From NCBI GenBank assembly GCA_013815535.1, contig JACDGC010000007.1, positions 1-26,777 on the forward strand: 26,777 bases of DNA. The letters run 5' to 3'. Numbering within the stretch: position 1 is the first letter of the stretch; each line of letters begins with the position of its first letter. Below are positions 1 through 7,554 of the stretch, piece after piece. The translations under genes were made by a program, and so were the position numbers. The notes beneath the pieces are model-generated. The model ran no database searches. It saw only the letters and a list, made by a program, of their open reading frames with translations, and was not told where the DNA came from. Source of the stretch: Ktedonobacterales bacterium. Its GTDB lineage: Bacteria > Chloroflexota > Ktedonobacteria > Ktedonobacterales > JACDGC01.

Positions 1-1394
1 TCACACGCTTGCGCGAGGATCGTCACGGGATACTCAGGGTTTTCGCCCGCTAGAAAGGTGAACCAGGGGGCCTCATGGCCGCTATCTTCTTTGGTACGCA
101 TCGCGAAGACCTGTCGCCAGTCGTACCGTCCGACTTCGCGCAGGTGCGTGATCGCTTGCGCGTCTCCAAGGGCCATGCTCAGCGCCCAGAGGCTGATGGG
201 ATAGCTCGGCGGCAACGGCTGGTAATCGAACCAGCCACCATCACCATAGCGATAGGGGATGAGCCAAGTCGTGTGCGGTGGATCGAGGGCCGCAAAGATA
301 CTCGCCCAGTGATGGTGCAGTGTCATGTCGCTGGGGTCGCCGTCGCGCATTTCACCATGGCCCATGATTGCGCGCAGCTGGTCACGTGGCAGCGCGAGAA
401 ATCGCGCGTCACGAGTCAGCACAAAGGCATTGGCCGCTGCGACGAAGGCCGCCGCCCCGATGTTATGGAAGCCATGGGGCCAGGTCCAGCCATACAGGCC
501 GCCGTACCACTTGCCCGCCAGATATTCGCCGACCTCGCCCGACAGTCCCACATTGTCGGGCAGCACCCCACCATTGGCCTGGGCACGCTGCTGCCAGGCC
601 GCGACGTAGGTTGCGATCCATTCGGTGTATTTCGTCTCACCTGTCAAGAGAGCGGCGTTCGCGACGATGGTGGTGGCGAGCAGATTCGTGGCGACATCGC
701 CGCGCCCCATGCGTGCCTGCACCGCCGCCCCCATCGCCGCCGCCTGCGCCGGGTCGCGCAGGTCGTCATAGGTGGTCACGCCGGGCACATCGCTGAAGGG
801 CAAACCGTAACGCCGCATCGCCGCTGCCCAGGGAAAGGTCGGCGGCTCATCCGTCAGGTAGCCCCAGCGCGGCCCGCTGCTGCCGGTGTGGGGCGCGCGA
901 ATGATCTGGCGCTGCGGATCGTAGTTCAGCGCGGCGGGGTCTTCATTCAGATACCATCCCGCGAAGCGGCGCGCGCGTGCGATCATTGCTTGGTTGGTTG
1001 GATCGGCCATGCAGAGGAAATCAAAGAAAAGCTGGCCCTCGCTGATATGAAACTGATCGTAGCCGATATCGAAATCGTCTTTGAGCATGCCCATTTCGGT
1101 CAGTTGAGCGGTGATGCCCTCCCAGGCCGTGTGTGAGCGGGTCAACAGATGGTCGCCGCCGCCTAAAAGGTAGAGCAGCGGCCAGTTATAGACTGCCTCA
1201 TAGAAATCATCGACGCCATCACGCGGCTGCCAGGTTTCTTCCATCTTCGCGCGCCAAATGAGGCGACCATCAGGGCGCAGATATTTTCCCCAAAAGGGGG
1301 TGACGGCCTCATCGAGCAGGGCGAAGAGATGGCGCTCCCACACCGCCCAGGCGGGAGGGAGGCCACATGGCAGCGTGGCGGTGAGGGTGATCAT
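1..1394 (-). CDS. Large conserved-looking protein of unknown family, 3' end beyond the window
   Basis: The minus strand is open from an ATG at 1394 to the window edge, giving 464 codons with no stop; I checked the frame through 75-1136. The start overlaps the stop of the upstream RraA-like gene as ATGA, so the two are probably translationally coupled. There is no signal peptide, so the protein should be cytoplasmic. It is rich in Trp, Tyr and His, with patches such as YNWPLLYLLGGGDHLL near residue 70 and WTWPHGFHNIGAA near residue 305. Alternating helical stretches suggest an alpha/alpha-toroid like those of many glycan-processing enzymes, but that is only an impression of composition. I do not recognise the family. 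Its place at the end of a sugar-acid operon suggests work on a sugar or uronide substrate. The C-terminus lies outside the window. Confidence 0.8.
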   Translation of the reverse strand, partial: MITLTATLPCGLPPAWAVWERHLFALLDEAVTPFWGKYLRPDGRLIWRAKMEETWQPRDGVDDFYEAVYNWPLLYLLGGGDHLLTRSHTAWEGITAQLTEMGMLKDDFDIGYDQFHISEGQLFFDFLCMADPTNQAMIARARRFAGWYLNEDPAALNYDPQRQIIRAPHTGSSGPRWGYLTDEPPTFPWAAAMRRYGLPFSDVPGVTTYDDLRDPAQAAAMGAAVQARMGRGDVATNLLATTIVANAALLTGETKYTEWIATYVAAWQQRAQANGGVLPDNVGLSGEVGEYLAGKWYGGLYGWTWPHGFHNIGAAAFVAAANAFVLTRDARFLALPRDQLRAIMGHGEMRDGDPSDMTLHHHWASIFAALDPPHTTWLIPYRYGDGGWFDYQPLPPSYPISLWALSMALGDAQAITHLREVGRYDWRQVFAMRTKEDSGHEAPWFTFLAGENPEYPVTILAQAC

Positions 1395-2194
1395 GGCTGC
1401 TCCTCGTCCCCATGGGCGGCGCGCCACTGCTGATAATCGCGCTGGCCCAGGTCATCCAATGGATAGTAGTGCTGCAATGGACGACCCTCCGCCAGGCGCA
1501 TGCGGCTGAAGGACTCCCAATCCTCATGAGCATTCGCCTCCTGGACGAGCAGGGGGGCGAGGCGGGCAGGCACCACCACCGAGCCATCCAAATCCGCGAT
1601 GATGATATCCCCAGCCAGCACCAGCACATTCGCACAGGCGATGGGGACGTTATAGCCCCACGGGAAGAGTCCCGCCTGTGAAGCATAGTTGGGGGTGTAG
1701 CCCCGCGCCCAGATGGGTAGATCGATGGCACCGAGCCGGGGACCATCGCGCACGCACCCATCAATGATGATGCCCGCCCCACCCCGTCCTTTAAAGTAGG
1801 TAACCAACATCTCGCCCAGGCAGCCGGTATACCGATCCCCATTGGCCTGCACCACCAGCACATCGCCGCGTTGCACCTCTTCGAGCACCGCCCACAGAGC
1901 CGTGCGCTTCTCCACGTATTCCTGCCCCGCGCCAGAGGCGATGTCTTCGCGCTGGGGCATGAACTGGAGGGTGAGGGCCGGACCAATGATGCGCTGATTC
2001 GGTTGCAACGGTACGGGTCCCTGGATGAATGTCTGGCGCACGCCCAGCCGATGCAGCAGCGCGCTGGCGGTGGCACTGCTGACGCCGCGTAGCGCCGCGA
2101 TGAGCGCCGCATCGGGGCGGGTGACGGGGGGGCCAGCGACGGGCCAGATGACATCGGGGGCAGGGAGGGAATGGGTAGGCTCGGTGGATGGCAT
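1391..2194 (-). CDS. RraA / HMG-CHA aldolase family protein, probable class II pyruvate aldolase
   Basis: This 267-residue protein has the RraA/4-hydroxy-4-methyl-2-oxoglutarate aldolase fold signature. GCLGEML (about 124-130) is followed by GIIIDGCVRD (141-150), whose Arg149-Asp150 pair matches the substrate- and metal-binding residues of true aldolases of the family. In the family these divalent-metal enzymes cleave 4-hydroxy-2-oxo acids to pyruvate plus a carbonyl compound. A 2-keto-3-deoxy sugar acid from the neighbouring dehydratases has exactly that group, so this is the best candidate for the carbon-carbon cleavage step (inference). The start was chosen at 2194 because AAGGAG lies just upstream; a longer open frame to 2329 reads into non-homologous sequence. 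The protein is longer than E. coli RraA (about 160 residues), so an RNase E regulator role is unlikely. Its stop overlaps the next start (ATGA). Confidence 0.85.
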   Translation of the reverse strand: MPSTEPTHSLPAPDVIWPVAGPPVTRPDAALIAALRGVSSATASALLHRLGVRQTFIQGPVPLQPNQRIIGPALTLQFMPQREDIASGAGQEYVEKRTALWAVLEEVQRGDVLVVQANGDRYTGCLGEMLVTYFKGRGGAGIIIDGCVRDGPRLGAIDLPIWARGYTPNYASQAGLFPWGYNVPIACANVLVLAGDIIIADLDGSVVVPARLAPLLVQEANAHEDWESFSRMRLAEGRPLQHYYPLDDLGQRDYQQWRAAHGDEEQP

Positions 2195-2335
2195 ACGCGG
2201 GGTCTCCTTTGACGCGGGGCATGGGCTGCGACTCGGGGCTACGCTGGCATCCGCGAGCAGGGCGATGAGCAACCGTGTCGCCGTGCGCCCGCTCAGTTCG
2301 AGCGGCGACTTCACCGTCGGCCAGCCCATAAGCCA

Positions 2336-2662
2336 CTATTTAAGCGCGGAATACGCCGTGGGTTGCAGAATCTGGCTCTCGACGCGTGCGAGCAATGGCC
2401 CATCACGTTCGGAGCGTTCCTTAGCCGCGAGCCAGGTCGGATCATTTTGAAAAGCATCCCAGCGGTTCTGCCGTTCCGCGAGGTCTTCCCAGGCTAAGAT
2501 GTAGGTCAGCGTGTTCAGGGATGGCCCGATGTAGGTCGTCCAAAAGCCGACCGGACGGATGCCGTGCTGCGCGAAGAGCGGCAGAGCGTCTTCGCTGAAG
2601 CGCTGCTGCAAGCGGGGCAGCCTGCCAGGCAGGGCTTCGTAGATGCGTAATTCATACAGCAT
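2336..2662 (-). CDS. NIPSNAP family protein
   Basis: This is a small 108-residue protein starting MLYELRIYEALPGR, the typical opening of the NIPSNAP family (dimeric ferredoxin-like alpha/beta barrel). Family features include the RLxxRF segment near 15-21, a central GFWTTYIGPSLNTLTYILAWED block, and W..F..DP.W near 68-77. The biochemical role of bacterial NIPSNAP proteins is mostly unknown; the fold is shared with small monooxygenases and isomerases. The start at 2662 is preferred over the ATG at 2680 because GGAG (2673-2670) sits 7 bases before it; the 2680 ATG has no ribosome binding site, although it would overlap the upstream stop. It lies 14 bases after the dehydratase gene and 141 bases before the aldolase gene, so it is probably part of the same transcript. 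Confidence 0.85.
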   Translation of the reverse strand: MLYELRIYEALPGRLPRLQQRFSEDALPLFAQHGIRPVGFWTTYIGPSLNTLTYILAWEDLAERQNRWDAFQNDPTWLAAKERSERDGPLLARVESQILQPTAYSALK

Positions 2663-2676
2663 AGTGGTGCTCCATT

Positions 2677-3819
2677 TCATGAGGGGGACGGGCGACGATA
2701 CCGTTGCAACGCCGCTTCATCCCAGACGATGCCAAAGCCAGGACGGTCGGAGAGATGCCACATCCCCGCGCGGATGTCAGGCTGCACAGCGCGCAGATGG
2801 CGAAACGCCACTGTATCGACCTCGGCGGGCGATTCCTCGATCATCTCGCCACCCCAGGCGCTCACCAGCGACGCATGCAGGTCGGGAAAATAATGCGGGA
2901 AGATCCGTACCCCTGCCTCACGCGCGACCGCCGTCCCTCGCAGATAGCCCGTGACGCCCATTTGATGCGTAGCGTCTGGCCGGATGATATCGACCCCTGA
3001 CGTACGCCCCAACCGTTGCATCGTCCCCGGCGACGCGATGGATTCCCCGAAGGCGATGGGGATCTGCGTCTGTTGCGCCAGCGTGATCGCCAGTTCCCAG
3101 GCCGACGCCGCAAAGGGATCTTCCAAGAACGCTGGATGGTAGCCCTCGACAGCAGCCCAGGCGGCGCTGGCTTCTTTGACTGAAGCAAACGCGGCCCCCG
3201 CGTCAAGGGCAATCAGGGCATCTGGCCCCACCACCTCGCGCAACGCCGCCAGCCGGTGCTGATCGAGCGCGGCATCGGCCCCAAAGGGGATCTTGAACCA
3301 CTGATAACCCGCCTCGGCCAGCCGCTCCGCCTCGCGACGCAGCGCGGCCACGGCATCCGCCTCTCGATAATACCCCATGATCGCCAGGCAGGGAATAGGC
3401 GTGGCCACGCCCCCCCACACTTGCCACAGTGGCACGCCCAGGGCCTGCCCCAGCAGATCCCACCGCGCGATATCGACGACCGCGAGTGCCCGCGCATAGC
3501 TGCCGCCTTCGCCCGTCATGCGTGCCGCCGCCCGTGCCGCATCCCAGCCCTGGTGGATGGCGGCGATGGGCTGGCCCACCACCAACGGCGCGATCTGGTC
3601 GCGCACCGCGTGGTCGAGCGCCGCCCCGCGCGTGAAGGCGTAGCCCGTGCCGACGTACTCGCCCGCCCGCACCCGCACGATGACGAAATCGCGCGAACTG
3701 ATCAGCTTGCCAAAGACAAGCAACCGCTCGTCCAGCGGCACCCGCACGAGAAAGGCGTCAATGGCGTCAATCGGCTGTGCTAATGCCGCTGCTGGGCCAG
3801 CATGTTCACCAGCCGCCAT
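2677..3819 (-). CDS. Enolase-superfamily sugar acid dehydratase (mandelate racemase/muconate lactonizing type)
   Basis: This 380-residue protein has an N-terminal capping domain (about 15-130) and a TIM barrel. Metal ligands are visible as Asp206 (IALDAG), Glu233 (FLEDPF) and Glu259 (AFGES). Asp282 (IIRPDATHQMG) and His309 (IFPHYF) form the Asp-His dyad of the mandelate racemase subgroup, whose members abstract the proton alpha to a carboxylate; most sugar-operon members are aldonate dehydratases giving 2-keto-3-deoxy acids. The usual KxK on strand 2 reads K176-I-P here, so the second base is missing. The ATG at 3819 was chosen because a GGAGG lies 11 bases upstream and the family N-terminus begins there; the gene overlaps the end of the preceding SDR by 14 bases. 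The exact sugar acid is not predictable from sequence. Confidence 0.9.
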   Translation of the reverse strand: MAAGEHAGPAAALAQPIDAIDAFLVRVPLDERLLVFGKLISSRDFVIVRVRAGEYVGTGYAFTRGAALDHAVRDQIAPLVVGQPIAAIHQGWDAARAAARMTGEGGSYARALAVVDIARWDLLGQALGVPLWQVWGGVATPIPCLAIMGYYREADAVAALRREAERLAEAGYQWFKIPFGADAALDQHRLAALREVVGPDALIALDAGAAFASVKEASAAWAAVEGYHPAFLEDPFAASAWELAITLAQQTQIPIAFGESIASPGTMQRLGRTSGVDIIRPDATHQMGVTGYLRGTAVAREAGVRIFPHYFPDLHASLVSAWGGEMIEESPAEVDTVAFRHLRAVQPDIRAGMWHLSDRPGFGIVWDEAALQRYRRPSPS

Positions 3820-4573
3820 AGGCTGACCACCCTCCATCGACCAAGAGCGTCTCGCCCGTGACATACCCGGTGGCATCCGAAGCCAGCAGCAGGATGGCTG
3901 TGGCGATCTCGTCAGGCTGGCCCAGCCGCCCCAACGGCGTGCGGCGGCGCAAGGATGGCTCATCGATGACGCCACGTGCCACGTTCGCCCGCACCAGATC
4001 GGTTTCCACATATCCTGGCGCGACGGCGTTGACGCGGATGTTGGACGCGGCCCATTCACAGGCCAGCACCTTGGTCAGCGCGATGACGCCCGCCTTGGCC
4101 GCGCAATAGGGGGCGCGCATGGGGAAGCCCAGCGGCCCCGAAATGGAGGCCAGCGAGATGATTGCGCCCCGCGCTTGCCGCAGCATCACCCGCCCCACGG
4201 CCTGGCTGCAAAAGAAGACGCCACTCAGATTGATGCCGATGATGCTCTGCCACACGTCGGCGGGCATCTCGGCGGAGGGCATGGGCCGCGAGATGCCCGC
4301 GTTATTCACCAGGATGTCGATGCGCCCGAAACGATCCTGTGTCGCGGTCGCCATGGCCGCGCATGCGGCGGGGTCCGCGACATCGGTTTGCATGGCCAGC
4401 GCATCCACGCCCAGGGCGCGCACCTCGTCGGCGACCGCTTCGGCATCATCGCGCGCGATATCGGCGATGACGACCGCTGCCCCATTCGCGGCGAGGGCCA
4501 GCGCCGTCGCGCGCCCGATGCCCTTGCTGCCGCCTGTGACGATGGCCACCTGCCCATCAAAACGAATCTCCAT
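3806..4573 (-). CDS. SDR family oxidoreductase (second of two in the minus operon)
   Basis: This is a 255-residue classical short-chain dehydrogenase. The Rossmann motif is TGGSKGIG (13-20), Asp38 after strand 2 favours NAD(H), NNAG is at 90-93, and the catalytic Ser143-Tyr156-Lys160 set appears in SLAS and YCAAK. The C-terminal TGxTxxVDGGW-type end is complete. Such enzymes oxidise sugar or sugar-acid hydroxyls. In this setting it could make the aldonolactone from the free sugar or oxidise a 2-keto-3-deoxy acid at C4; sequence alone does not decide. The start at 4573 follows AGGAG about 8 bases upstream and matches the start of the Rossmann strand; an in-frame extension to 4774 is an artefact. 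It begins 11 bases after the first SDR stops. Confidence 0.92.
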   Translation of the reverse strand: MEIRFDGQVAIVTGGSKGIGRATALALAANGAAVVIADIARDDAEAVADEVRALGVDALAMQTDVADPAACAAMATATQDRFGRIDILVNNAGISRPMPSAEMPADVWQSIIGINLSGVFFCSQAVGRVMLRQARGAIISLASISGPLGFPMRAPYCAAKAGVIALTKVLACEWAASNIRVNAVAPGYVETDLVRANVARGVIDEPSLRRRTPLGRLGQPDEIATAILLLASDATGYVTGETLLVDGGWSAYGGW

Positions 4574-4584
4574 GAGGAGTGCTC

Positions 4585-5361
4585 CTAATGCATCAGGCGG
4601 GTCGAAAGGCCGCCGTCGATGGGGATGTTGGCCCCAGTGATATACCCGGCCTGGGCGCTGGCGAGGAAGACCGTCAGCGCGCCGATGTCCGCTGGCGTGC
4701 CGATGCGCCCGACGGGATGGTAACCCACGACGCGGGCATCGGCGGCGGCGGGGTCGGGCTGCGCGGCCAGCCACCGCTCATGGAGAACCGTTCGCACGAA
4801 ACCGGGGCTGATGGTGTTGACGCGGATGCCCTGCGGCCCTAACTCTTGCGCCAGGCTGCGGCCCAGCGCGACGACCCCACCCTTCGCGGCAGCATAGGCT
4901 GTGATGTCGGCGATGGTGAGCTGCGCGTGGACGCTGGCGATGTTGATGACCGCTGCCCCCTGCGCCGCAACCAGCAACGGCAGCGCCGCGCGCGTCACCA
5001 GATACAGCCCCCGCAGATCGACGGCGAAGACCTGATCCCACTCCTCCGGCGTTGTTGCGGCGATGCCCTTGAAGAGGTTGAACCCCGCATTGTTGACGAG
5101 GATGTGCAATTTGCCATAGGTCTCGTGCAGCGTGGCAAACAGCGCCGCGATGGCTTGGGCATCGGCGATGTCAGCGGGCAAGGCGTGGGCGACGTGTCCC
5201 GCTTGCGTGATGGCCGCCACCGTCGCGGCGGCGGCCTCGGCCTGGATGTCATTGACGAGGACCGTGGCCCCCGCCTCGGCCAGCGCCAGAGCGCAGCCGC
5301 GACCGATGCCAGCCCCCGCGCCCGTCACCAACGCGATCTGCCCATCGAGTGCTATCTCCAT
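4585..5361 (-). CDS. SDR family oxidoreductase (first of two in the minus operon)
   Basis: This is a 258-residue classical SDR with TGAGAGIG (13-20), Asp38 predicting NAD(H) preference, NNAG (90-93) and the catalytic Ser143, Tyr156 and Lys160. The N-terminus MEIALDGQIALVTG closely parallels that of the next gene (MEIRFDGQVAIVTG), but the substrate loops (about residues 190-215) differ, so the two probably act on different substrates rather than being redundant. The region after PGFV is specific and carries no family-defining motif I can name. The start at 5361 was selected for AAGGA about 9 bases upstream. The gene is preceded by an 80-base gap after the epimerase gene, which contains no obvious promoter. 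Confidence 0.92.
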   Translation of the reverse strand: MEIALDGQIALVTGAGAGIGRGCALALAEAGATVLVNDIQAEAAAATVAAITQAGHVAHALPADIADAQAIAALFATLHETYGKLHILVNNAGFNLFKGIAATTPEEWDQVFAVDLRGLYLVTRAALPLLVAAQGAAVINIASVHAQLTIADITAYAAAKGGVVALGRSLAQELGPQGIRVNTISPGFVRTVLHERWLAAQPDPAAADARVVGYHPVGRIGTPADIGALTVFLASAQAGYITGANIPIDGGLSTRLMH

Positions 5362-5441
5362 TTGTTGATCCTTTCTGGTGAGGTCAGTCGTGGCTGGCCG
5401 TCTGACGCGCTTCCACGGCACATCCCACGCGTCAGCAGTCT

Positions 5442-6518
5442 TTAAGTCTTAGCGGTGAGTGTAACGGTGCCATCGGCGGCAATCTGCGTGACGCCCGTGG
5501 TGCCTTTGTAAAAGACGACCCGCAGTTCCGCCGTGCGCTGCTCACCGCCCGCCAAGGTCAGCGGCGTGCCACCATCCGCGACCAACCGCGCCAAGCCGTG
5601 ATTCGGCGCACTGGTCGCTGGCTCGACGGCGACGACATACGCGCGGCGAAACCACGGGAAGGTCGGCGTCGCGTGCGCCTCTTGCCACCACCACGCGGTG
5701 GGAAAGATGTCCGTCGGCCACGTCACCCCCACCCCAAACCCATGCGTCAGCGAGGTCAGGGCGAACCACCCCGTCTCACCAAAACCATGCAGATACCCCA
5801 GCATCGCGCGCGGCTCGTCCGGCCCTGGCGCACGCCGCAAATCGAATGGCTGCCCCGCGCGGTCTGGCACGACGGGCCAGGTGCCCGCACTCCCTGGTGC
5901 CAACACCACCCCTGCCCCATCCAGGCGATCATCCGCGACGAACCGGTTGGCTCCGGTGTCGATGCGGGTCGCGCCATCCACGAAGGGGCTGCCGAAGCCG
6001 GGATGCTGCACCCACATCAGCGCCACCGGGTCAGGGCTGAGGTTGGCGACCGTCTCGGTGATGCGGAGCGAACACCCCTCAGTGGGCAGATGCAGCGTGC
6101 GCGTCACCCGTGTGGGGCTGATGAAGCCATCGAAGCGCAACCGCACCGTGACGCCATCCGCCGTCACCTCGATGCCCTCCAGCGTCCAGGGACGCACGGC
6201 AGCCTCACCGTGAAACGGGTACGGTGTGCCCGCGCCCGCGCCCGCATCGCCGCCATTCGGCATCAGCACTTGCCAGCCACCGCCATACTGTTCTAGCCAG
6301 GCGGTCTGGCTATCCGCCGCGCCGGATGGTCCCTTGAGCGGCGGGCGCAGCCCCCAGGGCGTCTTCCACAGCACGTCGATGCCGCGCGGTTGATAGATCA
6401 ATTCATATAGGTCGCCGCCTTTGTCCAGCAGCAGCCGCGCGCGCATGCAGGCGTTTGCCAGCACGAGCGTATCCCAGCCGTGCAAGGATTCGCGCACCAA
6501 GGTCGCCGGGGTGGTCAT
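5442..6518 (-). CDS. Aldose 1-epimerase-like protein (galactose mutarotase fold, DUF4432-like)
   Basis: This 358-residue beta-rich protein has no signal peptide. The mutarotase-like features are GWQVLMPNGG (81-90), FHGE with His103, and WVQHPGFG (169-176) with His172, which resembles the catalytic His region of galactose mutarotases and DUF4432 proteins. The family interconverts alpha and beta anomers of free sugars, or binds related ligands. That role fits a pathway whose first step is oxidation of a free sugar to a lactone, since the dehydrogenase usually uses one anomer. The start at 6518 lies 10 bases after the E1 beta stop, with a weak GAGG about 8-12 bases upstream. Substrate identity is open; a catalytic acid/base pair is plausible but not proven. 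Confidence 0.82.
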   Translation of the reverse strand: MTTPATLVRESLHGWDTLVLANACMRARLLLDKGGDLYELIYQPRGIDVLWKTPWGLRPPLKGPSGAADSQTAWLEQYGGGWQVLMPNGGDAGAGAGTPYPFHGEAAVRPWTLEGIEVTADGVTVRLRFDGFISPTRVTRTLHLPTEGCSLRITETVANLSPDPVALMWVQHPGFGSPFVDGATRIDTGANRFVADDRLDGAGVVLAPGSAGTWPVVPDRAGQPFDLRRAPGPDEPRAMLGYLHGFGETGWFALTSLTHGFGVGVTWPTDIFPTAWWWQEAHATPTFPWFRRAYVVAVEPATSAPNHGLARLVADGGTPLTLAGGEQRTAELRVVFYKGTTGVTQIAADGTVTLTAKT

Positions 6519-6528
6519 ACGCTGCGCC

Positions 6529-7554
6529 TCATTTCATCTGAGCCTTGACGGCGGCCACCACGTCCGCCACTTGCGGCAGGGTCGCGTCCTCCAGCGGTTT
6601 GCTGGCGGGGATGGGCCAGTCGCGCCCCGTCACGCGGCGCAGCGGCGCTTCCAGCAGATAAAAGGCCTCGGGGTCCTCGGCGATGCGTGCCAAAATCTCC
6701 GCGCCGACGCCACACGAGCGATACGCCTCATGCACCACCACCAGCCGATGCGTTTTGGCCAATGAGGCATTGATGGTCGCCATGTCCAGCGGCTTGACTG
6801 AGCGCGCGTCGATGACCTCGGCGCTGATGCCATCCTGAGCCAGCGCCTCGGCGGCGTCGAGGGCGGTCAGCAAGGCCCGCGAAATCGACACGATGGTGAC
6901 ATCCGTCCCCGCGCGCTTGACCTCCGCTTTATCCAAGGGCAGGGCGTAGGGCGCGGTCGGCACCTGCCCCTTGGTCGGATACAATAATTTGTGTTCGATG
7001 ACGGCGACGGGCCGGTCACTTTGCAGCGCGGCGGTGAGCAAGCCGCGCGCGTCATAGGGCGTGGCGGGCATCACCACCTGAAAGCCGGGGAAGTGACAAA
7101 ACAACGCTTCCAAGCTCTGCGAATGCTGCGGACCACTTCCGCGATACGCGCCCCCCTGCGTGCGGATGACGATGGGTAGGTGGGCCTGGCCTCCCGTCAT
7201 GACGGGCAGTTTGCCGATCTGGTTAAAGAGGGCATCGGCGCAGACCAGCAGAAAGTCCGCGAACATAATCTCCACCACGGGGTGCAGCCCACCCAACGCT
7301 AAGCCGACGGCGGCCCCAACGAAGCCATTCTCGGCGATGGGTGTGTCGCGCACCCGCTCCGCGCCGAAACGCGCTTGCAAGCCATCCGTCACGCGGAAGG
7401 TGCCGCCATACGCGCCGATGTCTTCGCCCAATAGCATGATGGCGGGGTCATGTTCCAGGGCATCGCTCAGCGCAGTGCGCAGGGCCTGGGCATAGGTCAT
7501 CTCGACGGTCGCGCTGTTGGCTAAGGGCGGGGCAAATGTCACCGGAGCGGTCAT
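6529..7554 (-). CDS. 2-oxoacid dehydrogenase E1 component, beta subunit (pyruvate/acetoin dehydrogenase type)
   Basis: This 341-residue protein has the transketolase-like pyrimidine-binding domain (about 18-190; GEDIGAYGGTFRVT, DTPIAENGFVGAAVG, and QGGAYRGSGPQHSQ) and the transketolase C-terminal domain (about 210-335; DVTIVSISR, EVIDARSVKPLD). It would form an alpha2beta2 thiamine diphosphate enzyme with the upstream alpha subunit; the two genes overlap as ATGA. In known complexes this enzyme decarboxylates a 2-oxo acid and passes the acyl group to a lipoyl E2. No E2 or E3 gene is present in the window, so the pair either borrows those from elsewhere or acts on its own. A start at Met19 (MTYAQAL) is possible, but the overlap favours 7554. 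Confidence 0.93.
   Translation of the reverse strand: MTAPVTFAPPLANSATVEMTYAQALRTALSDALEHDPAIMLLGEDIGAYGGTFRVTDGLQARFGAERVRDTPIAENGFVGAAVGLALGGLHPVVEIMFADFLLVCADALFNQIGKLPVMTGGQAHLPIVIRTQGGAYRGSGPQHSQSLEALFCHFPGFQVVMPATPYDARGLLTAALQSDRPVAVIEHKLLYPTKGQVPTAPYALPLDKAEVKRAGTDVTIVSISRALLTALDAAEALAQDGISAEVIDARSVKPLDMATINASLAKTHRLVVVHEAYRSCGVGAEILARIAEDPEAFYLLEAPLRRVTGRDWPIPASKPLEDATLPQVADVVAAVKAQMK

Noticed and set aside
75..1136. 353-codon plus-strand frame
   Set aside because: It is the codon-aligned mirror of the minus-strand gene 1-1394, has no ribosome binding site and shows shadow-type composition (His/Arg/Gln rich).
1391..2329. Longer start of the RraA-like gene at 2329
   Set aside because: The 45 extra residues are Ser/Pro/Arg-rich and unlike the family, and a good ribosome binding site precedes 2194.
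3256..3783. 175-codon plus-strand frame
   Set aside because: Antisense to the dehydratase gene, whose metal ligands and dyad are clear.
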